Assembly (NCBI RefSeq): GCF_019320115.1
Contig: NC_089587.1
Coordinates: 102,574,166-102,638,165, forward strand
DNA length: 64,000 bases
Direction of reading: 5' to 3'
DNA from: Miscanthus floridulus
Lineage: Eukaryota; Streptophyta; Magnoliopsida; Poales; Poaceae
The notes beneath the pieces are model-generated. The model did no database searches and was not told the origin of the DNA. It saw only the letters and a list, made by a program, of their open reading frames with translations. The translations under genes and the position numbers were made by a program. Of the stretch, positions 1-13,500 are shown one piece after another. Every line of letters begins with the position of its first letter. Position 1 is the stretch's first letter.

Positions 1-51
1 TTGGGTACTCCCCTTGAAGATGAGGGGCCACCCTAGTGGGAGTTCTAGGGC

Positions 52-1068
52 GTGAGGGGCACTACAATCGAGTCGAGCGTCCCCATCCACATGGAGGAGG
101 TAGATGATCTGATGATGACATCTATTGGAGTGTCCACACTAGATCATGGCAATGGGGAGGACCCAGATGCCTTCCATGCTAGCAATCCTCCTCCGATAGA
201 TAAACCACTCATCGGCGTGGTCTCTCACCCACCACCAGTTCCCCCTTCAAAGGTGGATCATCACCGTATTGCTATTCATGTTGTTTATCTTCATTTAACT
301 GAATATGTGAGCAATGCTCACACTTGCTAGTTTGTGTTCATGCTGTTTAATTTAACTAGTATTTGGAATTGGCCTACTTTCTCAACAGGTGAACATGGGT
401 GTGATGGCGTCCTAAGCCTCTTGGCCCTGGAGCCTGGTTCTTTGTCTGCGGTCATGCTCAGAACGCATCCCATGAGGCATCCCCTGATGGGGGTAGCCAC
501 CCACAATTTTGTGCCATGCTGCACCAATCAGTTCGGTAAGTCATTTGCATTCTCAATCCAATCACTCTCCCCCTTATCCTATATGGGCTTGAACTTGGCT
601 TGCATTGTGCAGCGCTTTCTCCATGACGGCACCATCCCCGGTCATGGGGCTTCCACTCGATGTTGCCAGAGAGTCATGTTGTCACCGCATGATGGCACCA
701 TCCCTAGTTGTGGAACTGAGGACGTGGGCCCAGACCCTACAACTGTGTGCGTAAGCCGCCTATGACACGGCCTTTGCTATGGAAACAACGGACAATCTAG
801 TCACCATAGCGAAGCACCTTTGAGCTCTGCTGGCCCGCCTTCGAGCCATGGTGACCGAAGCCATTTGTTAGGGGACTGCCATGGCATTGGTTGCTGCCCA
901 ACTTTAGATTGGCACAGCGTGAATGTCCAGGTGGCAGAGCAGGGTTTTCTGCTAGGTTCGACGGACGATGACATCGCCGATCTAATTGAAAGTTTCGAGC
1001 CAGCCACCAACGCCGTCTTATCGAAGGTGGATGTGGAGCTAATCCTGCATGCCAATCTCGACTCTTGA
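52..1068 (+). pseudogene. Degenerate spliced coding remnant, family not recognised
   Basis: Three open stretches on the plus strand read as exons of one decayed gene. A pyrimidine-rich acceptor ends at 388, a GTAAGT donor starts at 536, and a GTGCAG acceptor ends at 612. The last piece closes with a TGA after an acidic tail containing STDDDIADLIESFE. Frames change between pieces, and the most coherent reading of the last part contains in-frame TAG stops, so it cannot make a full protein. I do not recognise a domain. The splice-like boundaries mean it is not simply retrotransposon gag. It could be a transposon-associated host-like gene family or a decayed cellular gene. Sure that it is coding-derived: moderate; function unknown. 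Confidence 0.35.
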
Positions 1069-1439
1069 TCTGTGGGACATATTAGTAGTATTAGTAGTCA
1101 TGAATATATTTGATCTGTGGGATGTCCTTGCAAATATGTGAACTCTTATTTGCATGTTGGTGTTAACTTTTATTGAACTTTGTATTAGGTGGGTTAAACT
1201 CTATTGAGCACGGTGTAGCTCAGATCCTTGGGTCATTTTGTAGCTGGTTTGTAGCCCCTATTGGTTGATTTTTGCTACAGATTTCTTTCTAGTTGTCTTT
1301 GATCTGATCTATAATATGCAAAACATTCATGAGTACCTTTGATCACTGCTGAAGCCAACTCGTGTCTTTGATAAATTTTGTTGATCTTGAAAGAACCATG
1401 CAGCGAGGAGTTCATCTAAACAAGTCTCGCCTCAATCTA

Positions 1440-1770
1440 ATAAAGAATGGAGGAGCCATAGCTGTTGACTATTACTTCGAACACAAGAAAGTCCACCCGC
1501 TGAGTATTTGATCTCATAGGACAAAATAAAGTGTTGTACGGAGTAGCAATCAGTCTGCCCCTCAACTGCTATGACTGCTTGGATTGGAGTGAAATAAGTA
1601 CAGAAAAGACATATCACAACCGCACCAGGCATTCTGGTGTCAAGTATGTCATGGTGGTCAAAAGCTCTTTCTCTAGATTCATTTCTTGTGTCCAGCTTTC
1701 CTGCCACATTCGCTTCACTCTCGTCAGCCATGCAAGGTCTAGTATATGAAAAGAACGTCCCCTCTTCCCT
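1440..1770. repeat. Dispersed repeat, copy 1 (partial)
   Basis: This stretch shares long near-identical runs with 17690-17770 and 18379-18570, for example the run around catggtggtcaaaagctct and the run around ctcataggacaaaat. The rest of 1069-1991 is AT-rich non-coding DNA in which I see no gene. The ORF reading across it on the minus strand is matched by a similar ORF fragment at 17558-17776, but this reflects shared repeat DNA and not a conserved protein. Confidence 0.6.
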
Positions 1771-1991
1771 CATCCGATAGCATTTGCATCAATCATCTAC
1801 CTTCTAGCTCCCCCTCACCTATTTACATTTTCCCAACCACATTCGATGCTGGTTTGAGGATCTAAATAAAGGTAATGTGCTTCATATCAAACCATACTAT
1901 TTCTATGAACCTATTATTGCATTCAATGCTAGTTTGAGGATCTCGATTGATAATTATTCTAACCAAAAATCATGCTTACAAATGGCAACTA

Positions 1992-4900
1992 TGGCAGAAC
2001 CACCCAAAATAACACACTTATGGAGGCACTTGTCTTCCACTAGACACTAAGCACCCCGAAGGTGAGCTACATCAGGCAGTTCTATCGAGCACACCTCGAG
2101 GGAGAACTCGAAAATCCACATTTTTCCATCAGGATCATAAATGAGAGGATAAAGTTAACAACATGCTTAACAATTTCTTACATCTCTTTTAATGCAACAT
2201 CAGAGTATTACACCAATTGATTATAATAGCAAATTATACAATGTTATTAGAGTTTTTAGTGGAAACCAAAATTTAGGTAATGACAGTTCAAACGATAACA
2301 TGAGGAGCATCTATATACATGGAATGATAACAGATTATAATTCTTTCCTTTGTAAAACATTTTTGGGTGAAAGTTATAAATAACTCTATGTCCGTATTGT
2401 AAGGAAATCTTCACTGAGCCCACTAGAAGGTTTCCACACGCAAGTGTCAGCCCTAGCATTCACCTGTCACCTGCAATAGGGGGAATAAAACCGTGAGTAC
2501 TCGATTGTACTCAGCAAGACTTACCCGACAGGTGGAAAATGTAAGACTCCAAGGATATGCAAGGCTACTTGGCTTGTGGGTTAGTGTATTGCAGGAAGCA
2601 TTACTAAACATGTGTCCTTATATTCAATTTTATTAGAAGCCATCATTATTTCATTAACTAACCATTCTATGTAAGCACCTATGCTACTTTCAAGCAGGTG
2701 GTAAGCAATCAGAACCATTTTACCATCCTTCATGTTCTAGTTCTTACTACGGTGCTAGATCATAGCCAAGTCATACCGTATCACACGGTGGTTTGTGAAC
2801 CAATGTATCCTAGTTGGGTACCCCGAAACACATGCCCCGCTTGTACCCCAGGCACAAGCAAGACCAACCCACCACTCTCCTATCAAGGGGTCCAGGTCCC
2901 CATCCAAACTTGGACTCCAAGCCCCTAATCCTAAGTCCTAGACTCGGTGTGGTGCTTAGACCTCCACCATCCCCACCTCCAATTAGTCGGTCCAGAAAGA
3001 GCCAGAACCCACAACAAGAGAGCAGTGAGCCTTCCCGCTCCCATAAGCAAGTATGTGCTCAGGATAATAAGTCTATGACCTGACTAGAATCCACTACAAC
3101 GGATGGTCCTTAATTAACACAGGTAGGACAAATGCAACCAGAGCCTCGCTCAGTTACCTAACCAAGTCCAAATCCAAAGTATGGTCCCGCCCGGTCTCCA
3201 ATTATTATCCATATATATTACATGTGATAGTAACATGATAATTGTAACAATAATATATTTCCTATCTCTCACGAGTGATAGGCAATCACTCGACTTCTAC
3301 CGGAGTCCTATAACATAGCAATCTACATGATCCTATCATACTAGTAAGACTCATAGGATAAGGATATATATATATATATGCAAGTGGGTGTCATTCAACT
3401 CCTTAAAACTAAGTGCAGAATAATAGGGGTTATGCATCGGGGCTTGCTTGGGTAAAATATAACCAAGTTAGCTTTTCATCATGGTGGCATGATCATCAAG
3501 TCACCTTCTGCTTCTACTACTCCAGATGACTCTGTGATCCAACACCGCTCCTATCATGAAATACGTGGATGCAACGCAGGGACATAAATAATCAACGGCA
3601 ACCGCAACTCTAAAACACGATTACATCTCGCAAGCTAATGGGCTAGCTCTAATGACTAACAAACTAAGCTACATATCCATGTTGTTGGGTGAGGCATTAC
3701 TTCCCAATAAGTATTTTAGCTACAAAATCCCCAGATATATCCTTAATTCATTTTATTGATTTAATATATTTTCAAACCAGGGCTTAATAGGTATTCTAGC
3801 AAACTAATTATTCTGGAGCTACAAAAATTATTGAAAGCACATAATAATATTGTGAAGCTATTGTAAAATTTTGAAAGCTAACACTATCATTATTTTGCCA
3901 CAAAAATTCCAACAAGTTCATACTTTAATAATTTTAGAGCATGTTAAAACATTTAAAGCATCCATGAAATATTTTAGAACCACATGAACCAAGCACACTA
4001 GTTGGTAGATCATGATTTTAGAAGCTAAATAAAATTGGTTTCACAATTTTTGGATTCCTACAAAATTTTATATTAAATTCACAAGTTTGCTTAGAAGCTA
4101 AATTAGGAATTGTCTTAGAATTGAAAAGGTCAGCGGTAACCGGATCTTGCTCGGTAGCCCAATACAGACCATGTGGAACACGGGCATGCATAGCAGGCTG
4201 GCCTAGCCATGGCCCAAGGCGAGGAGTCCACGTGTGCGCCGATGGTTTTACAGAAGAGTCCCCAATCTATCCATTTATTACGCGACACTATGCGCACTAT
4301 TGATATAGAGACACATTTTGTAGAAAGACCCCTGAACTACCCTGTCTTTACCACGAGATGGTCCCTAGCGGCCTACGCATGACGACGTGACTCTAGCCAG
4401 TGCAGCGCACGTTCACCAACTAATGGAGCAAAACACCAGCACCACAAGCGAGCCGACGAGCGCCATGGAGCCAAGATGAAACACTAGGCGGTGATTAGGC
4501 ATTAAACGATGACTTCTATCATGCTACAAATGGCGGCGGACCAACTACCACAGTGGAAAGGCTTTTCCCAATGAGCTAGAGTGATGACGAGGACAACAGA
4601 AAGGGTGGGAGCAATAGGAGATTACCACGAGTCTAGTCGAGGTGACGATTGAAGTGGAGGTGGCCCGAGCAGGTCCGGTCATGTGCACGTGCACCCCATG
4701 GCGGTGCTCCGAGCATGGCACTAACATGCCAAGACCTCACCCACTCGTTCCTAGTCAAACTAGGGTGAGCAACTATACAAGAGGACCAAAGCAAACTCCA
4801 AGGAACCACCAATGGAACCCCTACCGAGGGGTAGGGCCTTACCCTCAATCGTGCTATGTTCCGGAGGTGAGATGGCCAGCGGCAAGAAAAATGTCAAATT

Positions 4901-7195
4901 GGTGCGGCATAGGGCTCGGCTAGGGCTCGATGTGGTTGAGAAAGCGAACTAACTCCCAAGCCGAGCTACAAGCACGAACTATGGGCTAAAGTGCCTAGGA
5001 AAACACCAATTGGAAAGGAAAGTGGCGGTCTAGCGCACGGACGCCCGAGCAAGCCAAGCCTGTTAAGATTCCAGATGTCAACAGGGAATTCCCTGTCGGG
5101 GAGTGCCTCCCCATCCCTATCCCCATGGGGAAGAAAATTCCCCATCCCCATCCCCGTCAAGTGCCATGGGGGAGACTTTCTCCCCATCCCCATCCCCGCG
5201 GGGAATTAGTCCCCGTGGGGATCCCCATGGGCCGCAGGTATTTCATCGTCATCTACAAAGTTTACACTTCAAACTTTATTTAAGTAGCACATATATGTTC
5301 TATAGCATTTTCGCTTAATAAAAATTGGTTTAAAACCCTAAGTGATATAACAGGACTGTGAAATGTAACTTTCGTTTCGCGTTTCCGTTGATCGTTTCGA
5401 TAGGAGCTAGGGTTGCAACATTGCTTATATATCACAGGTATTGGGCATTGCCAGTATATGGGCCTTAGGAATCGGGTCCCCATGGGGAGCGGGGACGAGG
5501 GCCTGCATACCATCCCCATCCCCGTGATCTCCGACGGGGATAACTTCAGCCCCGTTTAATCCCCCGTGGGGGTAGAATTCATACCATCCCCGTCCCCTAA
5601 TGGGTGAATTCCCCACGGGGATTTAGGGAATGGGGCCCCATTGACATCTATAGTTAAGATGGGGTAGCTCCAACTAGGGGTGGTAGTGCGAGTACTTGCA
5701 CATTAGTAACATGACAAGGAGGCTTGGTGCGACACGGTTGAATTGGAGCGGCCAACCCAAGCAGTGCGCTGGCGTCGGCCAGCTGATCAAAGTGGGGCAG
5801 GGAGGTGTCCCATCTCTAGGGTGACCGGGTCAATGCCACAGAAGGTGGAACAAGGGGCAGGGCGGTCACCACGTTGGCCTAGCCATGACGGCTACAGGCT
5901 GGAGCCAACCTAATGTACGACACGATGGCTAGCCGCCCAAGCCTGGCAAGCCCACAAGCAGTGGCAGGAGCAAGGCCGCGGCCCTGCTGGGAATGTGCAT
6001 GCAGAGCCAAGCACGTCGCACGGCAATGACCGGACTCGAGCGTCTTGATAGAGCGGCAACCGCCCAGCCATGCCTGAACTCATCGCCAGCCATGCCGTGC
6101 ACGCGGTGATCGTGAACTCCGGCCAAGCGGCTGCTATTAGTGACTTGCATGAATTTTAAAGTGAACCAAAGGCTATCGATTAACTCAACTAAAGTCCAAC
6201 TAATTATGCTAACCCGAGGCCGGTACTACCCACTAGCTAGTGAAGCAAACCTCATGCCCCGAGAGCAACTGGAGAGGGAGATAGAAGCATGCCAAAACGA
6301 GCTCGTCGCACCGGTGCCAGTTTACGAACAGAGCCTCGAAACATGATCCGTCATGCATTCTAAGGGGTTTTGGGCAATTTTTATGAGTTCCACATGACAA
6401 CCAACATGACTATAACCTACATCATGCCCAAGTGCTCGTCTTGGTGCAACCAACTGTACAAAAACATGGATGTATTGATTAATCTTTTTTTTGTTAAATT
6501 TTAAATGCCAAAATAGCATTGTCCACAATTCTTTTCCGACTTGGATAGAGTAAAGGCTTGGTTAGAACTAACAACCTTTAGCGCTTTTGTTGTAATTTTT
6601 AAAGGGTCTAAACCTTGCCGGATTCAACTAACAATTGTACCATGACCTAGCCCATACTACATACTAAATCTTTGAAACATAATATCTAAGCACTTACTAA
6701 TTAGTTTGTCCAATATAATTTGCCAAAGAAGGATACTTTTAAACATAAGCTCAAGTGCTTGTTGGCAACGAAAATGACCCTTCTAAATTCTAAGTTTGAT
6801 TTTTTAAAACTCCCAAAATACTAACTAATAGTTTGTATTCTCCAAAAATTAATATTGCATTTCCATCTACTGCACTTATACTCTAACTTTATTCAAGTAC
6901 TACATATAAGTTATATTTGATTTTTGTATATAAAAATTGCTTCCGTACCAATGTTTAAAACTACTAATTCTGCTCTTCATGTTAGGATTTTTCATTAACA
7001 CATATATGCATTTAAGTAAACTAACTCACTATATTTATTTGACTCTCTCTCTCACACACAGAGAAGTGATCCACATAAGATTTGTATATCATTTCAAGTG
7101 TGTTTTTAAATAAAAAAATCTAAGAAACTCGTTTCAGTGATTTCTTAGGCTTAAATCTTGGCGCTAAACAAGGTCGTAACACCAGGGGTGTTACA
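1992..7195 (-). mobile_element. Solo LTR of a Ty3-gypsy-type element (family A), interrupted by a hAT element
   Basis: The left end reads TGGCAGAACCACCC and the right end reads GGGGTGTTACA, so on the minus strand it starts TGTAACACCCC, the usual start of grass Tekay-type LTRs. No gag or pol lies next to it on either side, which makes it a solo LTR. The pentamer AACTA precedes the left end (1987-1991) and recurs at 7198-7202, two bases past the right end; I take it as a slightly offset target duplication. Its left part aligns along its length with the LTR beginning at 20138: the same run of blocks near 2000-2120, 2470-3160, 3360-3470 and 3650-4260 recurs at 20140-20260, 20480-21150, 21370-21480 and 21700-22320. 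Excluding the insert it is about 4.6 kb. GC-rich ORFs inside are not genes. Confidence 0.7.
5070..5652. mobile_element. Non-autonomous hAT-type element with perfect 8-bp TSD
   Basis: The octamer GTTAAGAT occurs immediately on both sides (5062-5069 and 5653-5660), the 8-bp duplication typical of hAT transposons. The ends are inverted: TCCAGATGTCAA at the left and, read inward from the right, TATAGATGTCAA, matching at 10 of 12 positions. Inside are subterminal C-rich repeats of the type ccccatcccc and their complements. The central 5250-5330 stretch is clearly related to 28530-28615 in the family A LTR. No transposase is encoded. It sits inside the solo LTR at 1992-7195 and so inserted after that LTR. 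Confidence 0.85.
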
Positions 7196-7225
7196 ACAAC
7201 TAGTTACCATACCATAAATGTTTAC

Positions 7226-7765
7226 TCTCTACAGCAAACGATCACAACTTTTCCTCAGACCATGTCCCTCTATGATATTAGATGAAATGACGTTTACCTG
7301 TTTCTTGTAAATCGTATGTTCACCTGATAGTCTAAGCAGCGTAAATTTGAACGGGCCAGACATGTAACTCTTGTACTCAGCTATGAGTAAAACTTTTGCC
7401 GGATTGGCTGTGCTACAAATAGGAGTTGCATCGTCTGTGGCTGCATGCATGAAGCACTAAGGTTAGAGTAGTTGGATTCCTAAAGCGGCAGCTTCAAACA
7501 CAGCCAAGGGAGTGCAGACAATCAGAACCTATGAAACCATGTAGCCATCTCTAGCTAGCTACTGCCCCTTGGCTGCTACGAGCATGCGACTCCTTGGATT
7601 GGACTGCACTATACTTCACCAGATGATAGAAGGTCTGATCGTCTAAAATATTCACTACTTGGATACTAGTAATGTTGAACGTGGTGCGCTCACGCCAGAA
7701 GCCTGTTCCAGCCCTAGCATCCCTATGTGTATACAGCTTGGCCTCACTCCCATTGTTTTTATGGT
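7226..7765. repeat. Dispersed repeat, copy 2 (two blocks)
   Basis: Block 7226-7370 matches 18604-18750, including the runs cacctgatagtct and gtaaatttgaacgg. Block 7527-7765 matches 18131-18360, including the run gaacctatgaaaccatgtag. The order of the two blocks is reversed relative to the copy near 18 kb. No coding signal is seen. The 7196-7226 gap holds only the flank of the solo LTR. Confidence 0.65.
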
Positions 7766-8430
7766 CACCTCACTCCCATTGTTTCACTCCCCCTTGCATT
7801 GTGCAAAAGCCTTTGCCTCGCACTGTCTCGCAAAGTCCCCACCTCCACCTCTCCATCGATTCCATGAAGGCTATCCCCATGAAGCGCTCTAGGTGATCCT
7901 TGAGGAACCGTGGCTGGGCTCCGGTCCATGCTTCCTCCAATGCGCAACCTGCTTCAATGCCTGCTCGTACCCTTCTTGACTGCTAGTACTTGTCGCGCTC
8001 CTGCATGCCATCTCCTAGGCTAGCATTGGTCTCCCCGTTGCCCATAATGAAAACATTGACGCCATCAGCACTAGTGGTTTGCTTGCCACCACCACTCTTG
8101 GTATGGTCCACCTCGCCATCGTCGTAGGCACCATCATGGTCCCACACATCATCCCCTTGGTTGGAATTGGTCTCCCCGTCGCCCACGATGATGACGTTGA
8201 TGCCACTGGCACCGATGGTTCACTTGCCACTGCCGTTCCTGGTGTGGTCCACCTTGCCCTCATCGGTGGCCCCATCGTGGTCAAGCTCGCTGTCACCAAA
8301 TCCACTCCCAGCGCCCCACAGTGGGAGCGGGTCTCCTGCAATGTTGTGGTCCCGCTCACCGTTCGTCGAGGACATGTCCGAGGGCTCTACGGTGGTGGCC
8401 CCATCGTGGTCTAGCTTGCCTTCATCAGAT
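7766..8430 (-). pseudogene. Unrecognised coding remnant with a 47-residue tandem repeat
   Basis: On the minus strand a discontinuous reading frame gives an acidic, Gly/Asp-rich protein in which a 47-residue unit beginning GETNSNQGDD is repeated. The motif LDHDGAT appears again further upstream in the same remnant. Downstream the frame continues through a stop into a Trp/Arg/Glu-rich stretch with MESMERWRWG. Stop codons interrupt it, one of them at a position that is Gln in the sister repeat. I cannot assign a family; it resembles the low-complexity accessory proteins carried by plant transposons, but that is inference. Confidence 0.35.
8025..8306. repeat. Tandem duplication, 141-bp period
   Basis: Two copies of a 141-bp unit start with attggtctccccgt at 8025 and 8166. 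The period is a multiple of three, so the duplication keeps the reading frame of the minus-strand remnant that contains it. Confidence 0.75.
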
Positions 8431-9478
8431 CCGCTCTAGGAGCACCTGGTGGGAGCGGGTGAAGTGATCCTCTAGTTCAATGTGGCGGAGAGGTTTGTTG
8501 GTTTCAAACCAGGCATGTTTACCTTGCAGGCGTTGGATTTTGATCATGCCTGTTGGTACCCTTGTTGCTTAGAGCTATGGGATCGCATAGCTCATTAAAT
8601 TAATTAGTAGTATCAAGTCATATAAACATTTGTAGTTAGGATGAGTAAGTTGTTAGGTGCTCATTACTACTATGAAGTCATGTTAATCATTTGTAGTTAG
8701 AACTAGTATGTTTATGTAGTTGTTGTATGGCTTTGAGTAGTGTAGCATATTTCTCCTCTTATTATGGTCGATGAAGGCATGGTTATGTAGTCTGAACTCG
8801 TATCATTGTTGTACTCCACATATATATGAAAGTATGGTTTGATGTTATGTTATCTTTCAAGTAGCACTGCTCTCCTCTTATTATGCATGTAGCCATGCCT
8901 AGCTCTGCAAAACCAACCAAGACCTAGGAATAGGTGCCTAATCTTTTATGCCACCAAAGCACAGTCCGGCCATGTATTTTTATCTTGGACATACAAAATC
9001 AACAACCAAAGGATAGTTCCGCCCCCTCGTTTTGCCACAAACTGCACATGCAAAAAATGGTGTAGAAGCAAAACGGCAACAAGATGAGTTAGGTGATGGT
9101 TTGAACTTAGTTAATTGTGGTATGTATCTGGATGTCAATAATGCTGATGTATCTCAATCTATAATTGGCAGCGCACTTGTTTATTCAGTATTTGTTTAGT
9201 GTTTATATGAGTTTGTTCATTTCATTGTAATGTTGTTCACTGTTCAAAGAAAGCCATTACAAGTGCGCCCTCATCAAAAGCACATTTCAAAATATATGAA
9301 AAGCACTAAAAATAGTTAAAACAACCATTATATTGATTCCTAATTCCTAATATTTATCTAGGTGCATGAGGCCATTTGAAATAGACCAAAAGTGCACTAC
9401 AACGCACCCGCCATTGTACTACTACTAGTTAGTACTAGACCTACTCCTACTGTACTAATTAACTACACCTACTAATCG
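8431..9478. other. AT-rich non-coding stretch, no gene seen
   Basis: There are short imperfect duplications near 8600-8700 around the words aagtcat and atttgtagttag. I see no reading frame, LTR terminus or RNA gene here. Confidence 0.4.
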
Positions 9479-9840
9479 ACGTCATTGCCCCCTCCGTCAC
9501 CATTGCCGCCACCCTCCTCATCATCCTACTCTAATGAGGAGTCATCCTCATCTTCCATGATCGTGTTGGGGGATGGAGGGTTGAGCCCATGCTTCTTGTT
9601 GCGCGACATGGGGTCGAACCCTGGCGGAATGGTCTCAATGATCTTGTCCACCTCCTCCACTGGTGCCTCCTCCTCCTCTGCCTCCTCCTCCTCCTTGTCT
9701 TTGGTAGGCACCCCCTCATGCTCAGGGCTCGATGTCGATTGATTCACCTCCTCACCATCCTCATCTTCGTAGTCGGTGGAATACTTGCTGGATGACTAGT
9801 GCCCCGTTGCTTGCTCTACACGCCGCTGGTGAGAAGGGAT
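9479..9840 (-). pseudogene. Remnant of an acidic, Glu/Asp-rich protein C-terminus
   Basis: The minus-strand frame encodes KDKEEEEAEEEEAPVEEVD followed by a less biased stretch with IPPGFDPMSRNKKHGLNPP, then another acidic run and a stop. One TAG interrupts the frame near the end and another lies upstream of the track. It may be the upstream part of the same decayed gene as 7766-8430, since both are on the minus strand and acidic. Family not recognised; possibly a transposon accessory protein. Confidence 0.3.
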
Positions 9841-9943
9841 TGACTGGTGAATAAGGATTAGAGGAGGTGATGTGATGTGTACTAGAAAGTATGTATGAGA
9901 GAATACCTCAGTTGGTGGTGCTCTCTATAGCCTACTAGTCATT

Positions 9944-10039
9944 TTAAAGAGGAGAGCCAAACTATTGCTCTCCCATAGGACGCGATGATGGTTAAAGAGG
10001 AGAGCCGAACGGTTGCTCCCCCACAGGACACGATGATGG
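9944..10039. repeat. Direct repeat, two copies of 48 bp
   Basis: The unit starting ttaaagaggagagcc occurs at 9944 and 9992 with a handful of substitutions. The 10040-10558 interval that follows holds no gene I can support. Confidence 0.7.
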
Positions 10040-10558
10040 AGGCTTCATGGTAGGTTGGCATCCGCTGTTTCATGTTTTGATTCCTGGGATTAGAAATAGT
10101 GTACACTCATTGCACCCAGTCGCCTACCCACCCGATAATCTGAACCATGTCATCGTTGCGAGTTCCCATGCTAGTTCGTAGAGGGTATTCAGACAACTCC
10201 TACTATAACCCCCGCTCAGTCGCATCCCTCGCCTCCTCCTCAATCAATGCACGTTGTGCCACTCAACCTCTCCAGCCCTCTAGCACGCCGCTGTCTAGAC
10301 ACCATAGCTCCATCCACGCCGACAATCATGTCGTTGACGGCGCTCTCAATAGACATGCAAATTGAGATCTCTGGCCATCTTGCTGCAACCTCGGATTGGC
10401 CCATGGATGACCTACGCAGCCTATAGGTGACCTGCTCGTCCATGCGTTGGATCGATTTAGACGTGGGAGGACGGGGGCTGACCCCATCAACTACTATGCC
10501 ATCCTTGCTAGCCTAACCCAAGTCAGCAACCTAGAGGCTTGCTTCCTCACTTGGATAC

Positions 10559-13500
10559 TGTCACACCCAATTTTGCATAACAAAACCAAGTGCTCATATA
10601 TATGTGCCCAGGATGTCCAAACACACATTTAATCTCAAATTGCAATAATATCAAAGTAAAGTACTTTATTACATTGCAAAATCTCATCATATAATTGTCA
10701 TAGGTCTTGCTCGTCAGCAATATTATTACATAGAGTAGATTATTAAGCCAAATATGCTATAGGAAACTCTTCATATGTATTATATGTTACCCATCTAGGA
10801 TTTTCATTGATTATAAAACAAGTGTAAGCTCACCATGCTTAGCAAATATATCAAAGGGATCTATGAGGCTCAAAGGCTAGACACGGTTTGACTGCGGTTA
10901 GCAATTTTAGTTGGTCAAGTTTTAGCATCCTGAATCACTACTTTAGTGAATAATCCCAACCCAATTGGTAGTAATGAATAATGAAGATTATATCAAGTCC
11001 CCAATCATCCATAGTAACCACTAATCATGAAGGATCCAGATCGCTCATATCCATGAGCACAGCTGTTATAACAAGTTAAATATTTCTACAGAAATTGTAC
11101 AACTTTACCCACCGAGCCGTGATTCCCAATGCCGGGGTTTGCAAGGCCCACATCACCTCTACCTAGGAAGTGCGACAGGATTTCACTACGTAACCTTCGC
11201 TAGTCGCACTAACAGGTCATAGCTGCTAAGGTTTCAGCCATCTAGCCATATGTGGCCCTCCTCTAGGAGTGGCACTCATGGTCGTGGCATGGTACACACC
11301 CTAGCAGAAAAAGAAACATACTAACTAGTGCCCCTTCTTGCCCTTACAGAAAGCTACAAACGAACTAGTACAATCTAGTTAACAGGTTAAAGTCAGAGCC
11401 ATATGACACTTGGGGTTGTACGAAACCTCCTGGGTGGCCGCTTCAGGATTAAGTCCTTATGGAGAGACACTAGAGCACTCAACCCAGTACCCTAGCCCTC
11501 TAATTGTTGTTAAAAAGCTCCATTTTAACATATTGCATAATACCTTTAGTCATGTTTAACAATTATTTTATGTTGAGCACTGCAACATCTATCCAAAATG
11601 CATCCCAAACCATAGGTATCAAGGATATGTGGTACAAGTAGTAATCTAGGTAAAGTCCTTAAAGGTACTTCAAATTTAAACAAATGCATGTATATGAATT
11701 GTAGAGTTCATAGGTACAAGGGGCCTTTGCTACACTTGCCTTTCTCAAAGTTCTCCTCCTAGTACTGCTAGTCTCCCAACTGGTCCTCAGTAACCTCGAA
11801 CTGATCACCCTCTAAACGTGTTCCAATTTACCAATCAAGCATCCAATCCAATCATCACAGGCATACAAATAGACTTCTATTAGAACAGTACACCAAACAG
11901 TAGAAACATAGATGGAAAAGCTTATAGAACTAATCTACGTACTGCTACGAACACATGAGCGAAAGAATCACTCTAATTGGACTTAAAACGCAAAAGTTAT
12001 GCATGAAATAAGTTTCAATGGCATTTCTATAAATAAACTGACCTCAAATTTGAATTTAAACTAATAAAATCTAAATTTAAATAAATTATGGATGGCGTGC
12101 ACTATTTTCTAAAACTATAGGGACTAAAGCGAATAAAAATAGGGTTAAAAAGAAACTATTTTGAATAGAAATGGAGCGCGCGTTGATTTCTGGAAAGTGG
12201 AAGGGTTTTTTTGTAAAAATAGGAATGAACGGTCGGCTGTTGACCGAGTCACTGCTAACCGGGCGCCACGTGGCTGCGATGGATTGGTGCGGTGCACATC
12301 GACTAGTGTGGGTGAGGGTGTGGACCGAGCCCACAACTCTTGTGGTGGATCGGTTACGTAACTCGAAGGGGTATCTAATCTCGGCCATCTATTAAAAAAA
12401 CAGACGGTTCTGGTGCATCCGGGAAGCACGGGCCGCCGGGGAATAAGCTATCGCGGTCAACACCATGGCCAGCGGCGAGCTGAGCTTGGCGACGGACACT
12501 ATAACGATGATACCAGCCACGTCACTCCAAAACAAGGGCACCAAAATGTTGCGCATGGTCACGCGAACTCAATACGACACAAAGCAAGGTAGAAATACTC
12601 GTCGGGGCGATGGCTCCACGGTGGCGCCATGGTCGGCGGGCACTGGAACTTGTCGATACGGCACTCTAGAGCACCAAACTCTAAATAGGAAGGGCAGGAA
12701 GCATGAGGAGTATACCGTGAACTCGATGACGGGGTTCTCGATGTCTGAGAGGGCTCCAATGAGACCGGCGGCATGCGGCGGCGAGCTGAGGAAAAGAAGG
12801 CCGCCGGTGAGCGTAATCTCATGCAATTCGAGGCCAAAACAAGGAGTGGAGGGCACATACGGTTCTGGTGGTGTATGGCAGAGCTCTTGGGCATGACTGC
12901 GAGGACCAACGAGCACTAGTGTAGGCAAATTCGAGCGGTGGGGGTGCGGGCTCAAGCGGTGAATGGGAAAGGAAGAGAGGAAGGGCTCGGCTTGGGGTTT
13001 TATAGGCTAGCAGGGCATAGTAGAAAAGGGAAGCAGATGCGGTGGAGCTACAGGATCACTTGGATTTCGAATCCCTTCCTTGGCTAGCTTAGGGCGCGGC
13101 GGCGAGCGAGCTGGCATGGATGGCAAGCGCCATCACCGGACACGCGAAGAAGGAAAGGGAAAGGCGGGCAGCTGATGAGCGGGTACCATGATGTAGTGAG
13201 AGAAGAGGGGGAAGTGGTAGTACACAGGTGCTGGGCATAGAGTAGCCACTGCTGGGCCGAGCGTGCGTCGAGCCATGCTTGTGGGCTGCGTGCGTGCGGA
13301 AGGAAAGGAGGGTGCGAGAGTGGCTGTCGAGCAGGCCATGGTACCGGACCGCGTGCGTGAATCAGGAGGAGGGAAGGGAGGCGCGCGGGAGCTGGGCCAC
13401 AAATGGCCCAAGGCTGGATCAAGGCACGGGAAGGGGAAGGAGGAAGGGGCTAGGCTGGCTCTGCTGTTGGGCTAAAAAGGAGAAAGAGAGAGTTTTTCAA

